In this document: piece by piece, positions 5,797 to 10,883 of the stretch
Layout of the letters: each line of letters opens with the position of its first letter
Position numbering within the stretch: position 1 is the stretch's first letter
Source of the DNA: Anaerolineales bacterium
GTDB lineage: Bacteria > Chloroflexota > Anaerolineae > Anaerolineales > UBA11858
Reading direction: 5' to 3'
DNA length: 10,883 bases
Assembly: GCA_015485245.1 (NCBI GenBank)
Contig: WFTY01000057.1
Location: 1-10,883 of the forward strand
Made by a program: the position numbers and the translations under genes
Notes under the pieces: model-generated
What the model was told of the DNA's origin: nothing
Seen by the model: the letters and a program-made list of their open reading frames with translations, nothing else
Databases searched by the model: none

Positions 5797-7112
5797 AAAA
5801 AGGTTTATCGATAACCATCATTTTGACAGGCGTCATTGTCGTTCTGGCGGCTGCCTTAATTGGTGTTTTGCTTTACATCCGGAACCAGCCCGAACCCGTC
5901 CGAGGAGTTGAAGCGCTTGTGGAGATCGCGGCGATGGAGCCTGATTCGGCCGCATGGGGGATCAATTTTCCCAATCAGTACTCCTCTTTCATCCAGACTG
6001 AAAACAACAACACCAGGACCAACTATGGCGGCTCTGAACCCTTCTCAAAACTGGAAGTTGATCCCCGGTTGGTGACGCTCTTTGCCGGATATGGATTCAG
6101 CAAAGAATACAATGAGGACCGCGGCCACGCCAACAGTCTCACAGATGTCCAGGAAACCGCCCGGGTTGGCGAAAAAACCCCCGGAACCTGCTACTCCTGC
6201 AAGAGTGCGAACAACCCCAGCCTGTGGGATCAGATGGGCATGGCCGAGTATGACAAGACGCCTTTTTCCGAGCTCGGCAATCACATCGATCAGCCAATCG
6301 GCTGCGCCAACTGCCACGATGCAGATACCATGCGATTGGTAGTCACCAACCCTGCGCTCGAAGAGGCTCTCGAAGCCCAAGGAAAAGACTGGCGCACGTT
6401 CACCCGCCAGGAAATGCGCACGGTGGTGTGTGCCAACTGCCATGTGGAATACTATTTCCTGGGTGAAGGCAAATACCTGACCTTCCCCTGGGCGAACGGG
6501 ACCAACATCGATCAAATCGCCGCTTATTATGCGCAAACCTTCGCTAGCGGCGCCTTTGTAAAGGATTGGGAACACCCTCAATCAGGCGCGCCGATGATCA
6601 AGATGCAGCACCCTGAATACGAATTGTTCACCGCCGACAGCACGCACTACAACGCTGGTGTGGCCTGTGCCGACTGCCACATGCCGTATACGCGGGAGGG
6701 AGCAGCCAAATACTCTGACCATAACGTGCAAAGCCCACTGTTGAACGCTGAGACCGCCTGCGGCGCCTGCCACGCCAACGTGGACTACGTCACAAGCCGC
6801 GTCAAAACCATCCAGGATCAAGTCTCCGCAACCATGCTCGCCACCGAAGATGCCATCGTGGAGGCTATCGGCGCTATCGAGGCCGCGGCAGCCGTTCCAG
6901 ACGTAGATGAGACGCTGTTGAACGAGGCCCGCATGTTGCACCGCGAATCCCAGCTATATTGGGACTTCATCGCAGCGGAAAACAGCATGGGCTTCCACAA
7001 CCCCGAAGAGGCCCTGCGCATTCTGGCACACGCCACCGATCTGGCCCGCCAGGCTCAACTCAAAGCCATCCAGGCCGCTGGCACTCCCGACGTACTGCAA
7101 GGCAGCAATTAG
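5793..7112 (+). CDS. nrfA: pentaheme cytochrome c nitrite reductase NrfA (ammonia-forming)
   Basis: Catalyses six-electron reduction of nitrite to ammonium outside the cytoplasmic membrane. Of 439 residues, 7-29 form a long hydrophobic segment without an obvious cleavage site, so the protein may stay membrane-anchored. The active-site heme has the special motif C133YSCK137, with Lys as proximal ligand. Four ordinary sites follow: C171ANCH, C213ANCH, C292ADCH and C323GACH. The catalytic set is visible: Arg110 in DRGHA, Tyr220 in VEYYF and His273 in KMQHPE. The calcium ligands Glu219, Lys270 and Gln272 are also present, so this looks like the Ca-type enzyme. The start at 5793 overlaps the nrfH stop and has AAGGAG 7-8 nt upstream; a longer in-frame ORF from 5721 lies inside nrfH. 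No heme-lyase gene (nrfEFG, ccs/res) is in the window. Confidence 0.97.
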   Translation: MKKGLSITIILTGVIVVLAAALIGVLLYIRNQPEPVRGVEALVEIAAMEPDSAAWGINFPNQYSSFIQTENNNTRTNYGGSEPFSKLEVDPRLVTLFAGYGFSKEYNEDRGHANSLTDVQETARVGEKTPGTCYSCKSANNPSLWDQMGMAEYDKTPFSELGNHIDQPIGCANCHDADTMRLVVTNPALEEALEAQGKDWRTFTRQEMRTVVCANCHVEYYFLGEGKYLTFPWANGTNIDQIAAYYAQTFASGAFVKDWEHPQSGAPMIKMQHPEYELFTADSTHYNAGVACADCHMPYTREGAAKYSDHNVQSPLLNAETACGACHANVDYVTSRVKTIQDQVSATMLATEDAIVEAIGAIEAAAAVPDVDETLLNEARMLHRESQLYWDFIAAENSMGFHNPEEALRILAHATDLARQAQLKAIQAAGTPDVLQGSN

Positions 7113-7131
7113 CCGCGCTTAACAGATCAAC

Positions 7132-7172
7132 AAAAGGACGGTGGTTGTATGGAAATAGCCACCGTCCTTTTT
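7132..7172. terminator. intrinsic terminator after nrfA, probably bidirectional
   Basis: A perfect 13-bp stem (AAAAGGACGGTGG at 7132-7144 with its complement at 7159-7171) closes a 14-nt loop and runs into five T residues on the plus strand. On the minus strand the same hairpin ends in TTTTG, 76 nt beyond the stop of the LysM/M23 gene. It therefore probably also stops transcription of the convergent peptidase operon. Confidence 0.88.
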
Positions 7173-7247
7173 CGTTCGTCCCTGTATCTCAACTGCCTGA
7201 ACCTCAGGCCATAGCAAAGCACTTTTCAGACGATCGACGCCCCCCTT

Positions 7248-8804
7248 TCAAGGCTCCAATTCAGGGGCGGTGATGAAACTCCCCTGCCGGGCGTTGGGGC
7301 TGGCGATCACCACATCAGAGAAGCGGGTCAACACACCCTGGTAAAGCTCTTCTCCTTCATGTGCCGTCCAGCCATCCAGATTAAAGGCCAGCGGACCACT
7401 GGCAAGAATCCACTCGCCGTTATATTTGCGCGCGATATGGACGTGCGTGCCGCTGCTGGTGCCGCCTTCGCAGGAGGGGTGCGCCACCGGCTCTCCGACC
7501 GACACCACGTCGCCAACCTGCACGCGGCGCTCGCGCGATTCAACGTGCAGGTAAAACACCACCCAGCCGGTGCGCGAGTCGGCGTCGCCGTCCAGGTCCA
7601 GCTCGATGATGCCGGTTTCAGAACGGGTGATCACCCCATCCGCCACCGCGGTGGCCCACTCATTCGAACGCGTGCAACCGCCCGCCACGCCCGGCGGAGC
7701 GAAATCCAACGCCGCGCGCGGTTCGCCGTCCCCCCACCCGGTATGGGGGCCGCCGGTATGCGCCCAGGTTTTGCGCGCCTCAAACGGCAAACGTAGAAAC
7801 GGTTGCTGCAAACTGCCGGGAATATGCGGTTGATCCGCCGCCCAGGGATCACCGAACAGGGTGGCGTAAGTCTGAGCAAATCCCTGTGGGCCGGTGGCGC
7901 GCTGATACTCCACCCCCGAATAAATCTGAGCATAGTAATAGCGCAGCGCCACGCTGGCTGCGTTCAGCCAGGGGTCAGGGTTCTCGATGGTGCCATCCAG
8001 CAGTTCCATAGTGGTCAACTCGCCCTTACGCCAGCGATAATAGCCGTTATTTAAAGTGTTGGCCGCCCAAACCAGTGGCAGGTACACCCCACGATGAAAA
8101 CGCTCCTCATACCCCAAAGGATAACGGGGATCAATATGTGCGGGCAGGCTGGCCTGACTGAGGGCGCCGGTTTGGTATTCCAGCAGCGCCAGCAACAACC
8201 GCGGGCTGATACTGAAATTCGTCGCCACGTAATCAATGATCTCCGCCCCATTGCGGCGCTCGCCGCCGACGTAATCACGATAACCGCGCAACCAACCCGG
8301 ATACTGCTCAACAAACGCCTGGGTGTCGAAATCCACCTGCGCCGGGCCGTCAACGAACAGGCTATCGGGCAGAATCTGAAACGGCGACCCCCAGAAGGGA
8401 CGATAGTAAATGGGGATTTGCATTGGCAACCCAGGCGGCATGGTTGTGGCGTCAACGGGGATGACCGGGTTGGCTTCCAGGATTTCTTCCACGGTAGTAT
8501 TAAAGCGCGCCGCCAGCGCGGGGAGGGTGTCTCCCGTCTGAGCGACGTATTCTACCCGCTGACCTGGCTCATACTGCATTCGCTCCGGCAGCGGCGTGGC
8601 CGTCGGGCCCATGGGCGGTGCCAGCCCCGCGGGAGTCGGCGAGGCCGCCAGCGGGACACTCTGCGACGTCGGGATACATCCGACCAGCGCCAAGAGGATT
8701 CCTCCCAACAACCAGACCCTGAAGTATGCGCCAACAAAACGACAGCCGCTGCATTGCCGACTGTCGCCTGTGCGTCCGTATCGCTTCCGGGGTGCTGCAC
8801 GCAT
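7248..8804 (-). CDS. LysM and peptidase M23 domain lipoprotein
   Basis: Predicted secreted peptidoglycan hydrolase tethered to the membrane. Of 518 residues, the first 43 form a lipoprotein signal ending LALVGC (Cys43). A Pro/Thr-rich spacer and one LysM domain (about 83-132) follow. Then comes a helical region with FSISPRLLLALLEYQTG that resembles a lytic-transglycosylase core. The C-terminal M23 domain keeps the zinc set: His354 and Asp367 (13 residues apart, as in LasA-type M23A enzymes), and H454-V-H456, with His420 in YLH as the likely catalytic histidine. A DLDGDAD loop (403-409) and a conserved Cys377/Cys445 pair are also seen. The start at 8804 has GAGGA at 7 nt and lies 10 nt after the upstream paralogue's stop. 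Substrate bond and physiological role (division, wall turnover) are inferred from the family. Confidence 0.88.
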   Translation of the reverse strand: MRAAPRKRYGRTGDSRQCSGCRFVGAYFRVWLLGGILLALVGCIPTSQSVPLAASPTPAGLAPPMGPTATPLPERMQYEPGQRVEYVAQTGDTLPALAARFNTTVEEILEANPVIPVDATTMPPGLPMQIPIYYRPFWGSPFQILPDSLFVDGPAQVDFDTQAFVEQYPGWLRGYRDYVGGERRNGAEIIDYVATNFSISPRLLLALLEYQTGALSQASLPAHIDPRYPLGYEERFHRGVYLPLVWAANTLNNGYYRWRKGELTTMELLDGTIENPDPWLNAASVALRYYYAQIYSGVEYQRATGPQGFAQTYATLFGDPWAADQPHIPGSLQQPFLRLPFEARKTWAHTGGPHTGWGDGEPRAALDFAPPGVAGGCTRSNEWATAVADGVITRSETGIIELDLDGDADSRTGWVVFYLHVESRERRVQVGDVVSVGEPVAHPSCEGGTSSGTHVHIARKYNGEWILASGPLAFNLDGWTAHEGEELYQGVLTRFSDVVIASPNARQGSFITAPELEP

Positions 8805-8814
8805 TCGCTAATCC

Positions 8815-10092
8815 TCACTCCTGACGTTGAATGTGAGAAACTGCTGAACCAAACTGGTGGGCAACAATCACCTCTTCCTGACGAGTGAGCGTACCTAGAT
8901 AGGGCTCCTCGCCAGCGTGGGCAACCCACCCGCCGAGATTAAAAGGCACCGCCCCATCCGCAGGCATCCACACACCGTTGTACTTGCGCGCCACATGCAC
9001 ATGCGTTCCAGTGGCGCGCCCGCCCGCACAAGAAGGGTGACCCAATCGATCGCCCATCCGCAAATAAGCGCCGACTGCAGCGTGATCCTGCGAATCGATG
9101 TGCAGATACATCAGCGCCCAGCCAGTTTGCTCGTAACCATCGCCGTCAAGCTCCTGCACCACAACGCCATCCTCAGCGCGCACAACCCAACCATCCGCCA
9201 TCGCGGTGACCCATTCTACCGAAGAGGCACAACCGCTGATCGCCATGCTGGGGGCAAAATCCAGGGCTGCTCGCGGGCCAATGCCCTCAAAGGCGGGATG
9301 CGGCCCCCCGGTGTACGCCCAGATGCGCCCCGGTTCAAAAGGCAGCTCCAATTCAGGTTGGGCCAGGTCTTCCGGCAACAACTCGCCAAACTCCGCCGCG
9401 GCATCCCAGGGATCACCAAACATCTGTGTGTAGAGCGCCAGAAAGCCGCTTTGCGGATCGATCGCCCGCGCCCATTCCACCGGGCCGCTCAATTGAGCGA
9501 AGAAATAATACAGCGCCGCCGTGCCAGGGTTGATCTCCTCGCTCAGCGCCAGAATAGTACCATCGGGAAATGAGATTTCGGTGAGTTCGCCCATCAACCG
9601 CCCATAGAATCCATCGGAGAGTGTGCGCGCCGCCCACACCAGCTGACCATAGAGGTCTTTGCGATAATAGGTTTGCGCTCCGAGGGCCGAGGTAAAGTTT
9701 TGGGGGTCGGGAGGCTGTCCCAGCACACACTGACTTTGATACTCCAGCAGCGCCAGGAGCAATTGCGGGTTGATCGAGTTCTCCCGGGCAACGCGCTCGA
9801 TCACCTTTGCCGCCGGCGTCCAGCCGCTAATCATCAAGTACTGCTGATACTCCGCCAGAAAACCGCCGCTGCTCTCCAGGTAAGCAGCCACATCAAAATC
9901 CCGCGTGATGGGCGAGGCTACCACTGCGGCGTCGGGGAAAAAGTGTTCGAACACGCCCACAGGCGCGGGTTCCGGCGTGGTGATCGCCGGGGCCTGTGGC
10001 CGCGCAGCCGGGGCAGCCGCAGCCGAGGACAGTCCGAACACGCACCCCAGGGACAAGCCCAACACGCAAAACCCAACCAATCGAAAACGCAT
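8815..10092 (-). CDS. secreted peptidase M23 family protein without LysM
   Basis: 425-residue paralogue of the downstream LysM/M23 lipoprotein. An N-terminal Sec signal (charged MRFR, hydrophobic 5-20, then an AAAAPAA cleavage-like region) replaces the lipobox, and there is no LysM. A helical domain containing NSINPQLLLALLEYQSQ precedes the M23 domain. The zinc ligands are His265 and Asp278 (again 13 apart) and H364-V-H366, with His331 in YLH. An ELDGDGYEQTGW loop (314-325) and Cys288/Cys355 are conserved with its relatives. I chose the ATG at 10092 because the signal peptide begins there and a TACAAT box sits 6 nt upstream; the in-frame ATG at 10116 would lie upstream of that box. It ends 10 nt before the next gene, so the two are an operon. 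Confidence 0.87.
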   Translation of the reverse strand: MRFRLVGFCVLGLSLGCVFGLSSAAAAPAARPQAPAITTPEPAPVGVFEHFFPDAAVVASPITRDFDVAAYLESSGGFLAEYQQYLMISGWTPAAKVIERVARENSINPQLLLALLEYQSQCVLGQPPDPQNFTSALGAQTYYRKDLYGQLVWAARTLSDGFYGRLMGELTEISFPDGTILALSEEINPGTAALYYFFAQLSGPVEWARAIDPQSGFLALYTQMFGDPWDAAAEFGELLPEDLAQPELELPFEPGRIWAYTGGPHPAFEGIGPRAALDFAPSMAISGCASSVEWVTAMADGWVVRAEDGVVVQELDGDGYEQTGWALMYLHIDSQDHAAVGAYLRMGDRLGHPSCAGGRATGTHVHVARKYNGVWMPADGAVPFNLGGWVAHAGEEPYLGTLTRQEEVIVAHQFGSAVSHIQRQE

Positions 10093-10098
10093 GTTCAG

Positions 10099-10109
10099 AT
10101 TGTATCGCG
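10099..10109 (-). promoter_or_regulatory. -10 box of a probable leaderless promoter for the M23 pair
   Basis: Minus-strand CGCGATACAAT is followed by six bases and the ATG at 10092, the same layout as at 3216-3232. TACAAT matches the -10 consensus at five of six bases. A GCGATCGC palindrome (10107-10114) overlaps the upstream edge. No good -35 is placed 17 nt away, and no ribosome site precedes the ATG. Confidence 0.5.
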
Positions 10110-10167
10110 ATCGCAAGAAGGGGAGGGATCAATTCCATCAAACCCGGTCGCCGCCCGAACTGCAATA

Positions 10168-10883
10168 TTACTCCCCGCTCAGTTCAATGCGACTTTCAAA
10201 GGCGCCGTAAGGGCTGGCCGTCACGATTTCCCCATCGCGTGTCAGCGTGCCATCGTACTGCTTCTCGCCTGCGTGAGCGACCCAGCCGCTGAGCACAAAG
10301 GGGATGGGGCCGTCGGCGGCAATCCACTCGCCGTTATACTTGCGCACCAGGTGGACGTGTGTGCCGGTGGCGCGCCCACCTTCGCAGGAGGGGTGCCCGA
10401 TAGGATCGCCCGCGCGCACAGCGCGCCCCACGCCGGCACGTCCATCGCTGTCGATGTGCAGGTAAATCACCACCCAGCCGGTTTGCTCAAAACCATCGCC
10501 ATCCAGGTCAAGCGCCAGGATGCCGCGTTCAGAGCGCACGATCACCCCATCCCCCACCGCAGCCGCCCAGGCATCAGATTTCACGCAACCACTGATCGCG
10601 GTCGCCGGGGCAAGGTCCAACGCCGCCCAGGAACCATCTTTTTCCCAAGCGCCATGCGGCCCGCCCGTAAAACTCCACAAGCGATTGGGGAGGAAGGGCA
10701 ACTGCAACACGGGCTGAGTCAGATCCGGGGGGAACAACGGTTCAACCACCTGGGCGCGCGCCCAGGGGTCACCAAACATCTGCGCATAAAGCGCCATGAA
10801 CCCATTCTCGGGATCCATCGCCGCCAGCCAGCCCTGGCTATCGTACACCTGGGCAAAATAGTATTGCAACGCCACCGTCCCGG
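10168..10883 (-). CDS. peptidase M23 family protein, third paralogue, 5' end outside the window
   Basis: C-terminal part of a third paralogue; the frame stays open to the window edge, where GTVALQYYFAQ matches PGTAALYYFFAQ of its neighbour. The GTG at 10875 is therefore an internal Val and not a start. The visible ~238 residues include the end of the helical domain (MFGDPWA) and a full M23 domain. Its zinc-site His (codon 10656-10654) in GGPHGAW is 13 residues before the Asp of AALDLAP. YLHIDS and GTHVHL are both present, with a DLDGDGFEQTGW loop and the ISGC/HPSC cysteine pair. It stops at the TAA 10170-10168, 75 nt before the next gene. It is in the same orientation as the other two but is separated from them by its own promoter-bearing gap. 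Signal type and any LysM are unknown. Confidence 0.88.
   Translation of the reverse strand, partial: GTVALQYYFAQVYDSQGWLAAMDPENGFMALYAQMFGDPWARAQVVEPLFPPDLTQPVLQLPFLPNRLWSFTGGPHGAWEKDGSWAALDLAPATAISGCVKSDAWAAAVGDGVIVRSERGILALDLDGDGFEQTGWVVIYLHIDSDGRAGVGRAVRAGDPIGHPSCEGGRATGTHVHLVRKYNGEWIAADGPIPFVLSGWVAHAGEKQYDGTLTRDGEIVTASPYGAFESRIELSGE

Noticed and set aside
8094..8888. Long plus-strand open frame antisense to the M23 genes (also 8917-9573 and 7359-7796)
   Set aside because: The opposite strand encodes M23 domains with intact motifs. The plus-strand products show no family features and no ribosome sites.
10107..10114. GCGATCGC as a cyanobacterial HIP1-type repeat
   Set aside because: Only a single copy was noticed in the window and the gene content does not look cyanobacterial, so I treat it as part of the promoter region.
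10168..10875. GTG at 10875 as the start of the third M23 gene
   Set aside because: The frame stays open to the window edge and the residues before it (GT) match the interior of the neighbouring paralogue, so the gene is truncated by the window, not started there.
1..10883. Defence island, mobile element, CRISPR array, tRNA or rRNA
   Set aside because: I looked for repeat-spacer arrays, transposase or integrase motifs, terminal inverted repeats and cloverleaf sequences, and saw none.

Overview
The window reads as a piece of a moderately GC-rich bacterial chromosome, most likely Chloroflexota (an Anaerolineae-type organism). This assignment is inference from gene content: a DUF2089 zinc-ribbon gene followed by SHOCT-like genes, a SpoIIIE-length FtsK, a membrane-anchored two-gene nrfHA unit, and secreted M23 peptidases of a type I associate with that phylum. 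Nothing in the window proves the phylum.

Layout. (1) 23-3215, minus strand: a DMT/EamA transporter followed 16 nt later by an FtsK/SpoIIIE DNA translocase. A TATAAT box lies only 6 nt upstream of the transporter ATG, which suggests a leaderless mRNA. (2) 3373-4780, minus strand: a compact four-gene operon made of a 63-residue basic protein, a DUF2089 zinc-ribbon/HTH protein, a coiled-coil protein and a short SHOCT-like protein. It is driven by a near-consensus TTGACA-N17-TATTCT promoter. The last three proteins share a short helical module, placed C-terminally in two and N-terminally in one. (3) 4781-5319: a 0.54-kb divergent control region. It holds that promoter, a possible relic of a Crp/Fnr-type HTH, and a textbook CRP-type palindrome centred 41.5 bp upstream of the inferred nrfHA start. 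(4) 5320-7112, plus strand: nrfH and nrfA, overlapping by 4 nt, encoding a complete dissimilatory nitrite-to-ammonium reductase with its tetraheme quinol dehydrogenase. A strong hairpin follows. (5) 7248-10883, minus strand: three tandem paralogous secreted M23 metallopeptidases. The last is an LysM lipoprotein, and the most upstream one is cut by the window edge.

Working together. NrfH should take electrons from menaquinol and pass them to NrfA on the outer face of the membrane for six-electron reduction of nitrite to ammonium. The CRP-type site and the very poor -35 point to activator-dependent expression. The M23 cluster is a separate cell-wall unit that converges on nrfHA, and the 7132-7172 hairpin probably stops transcription from both sides.

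I found no tRNA, rRNA, CRISPR array, insertion sequence, integrase or defence system. The best candidates for something poorly described are the DUF2089/SHOCT-like module with its small leading protein, the shared leaderless-promoter motif, and the M23 proteins with an apparently degenerate transglycosylase-like domain.
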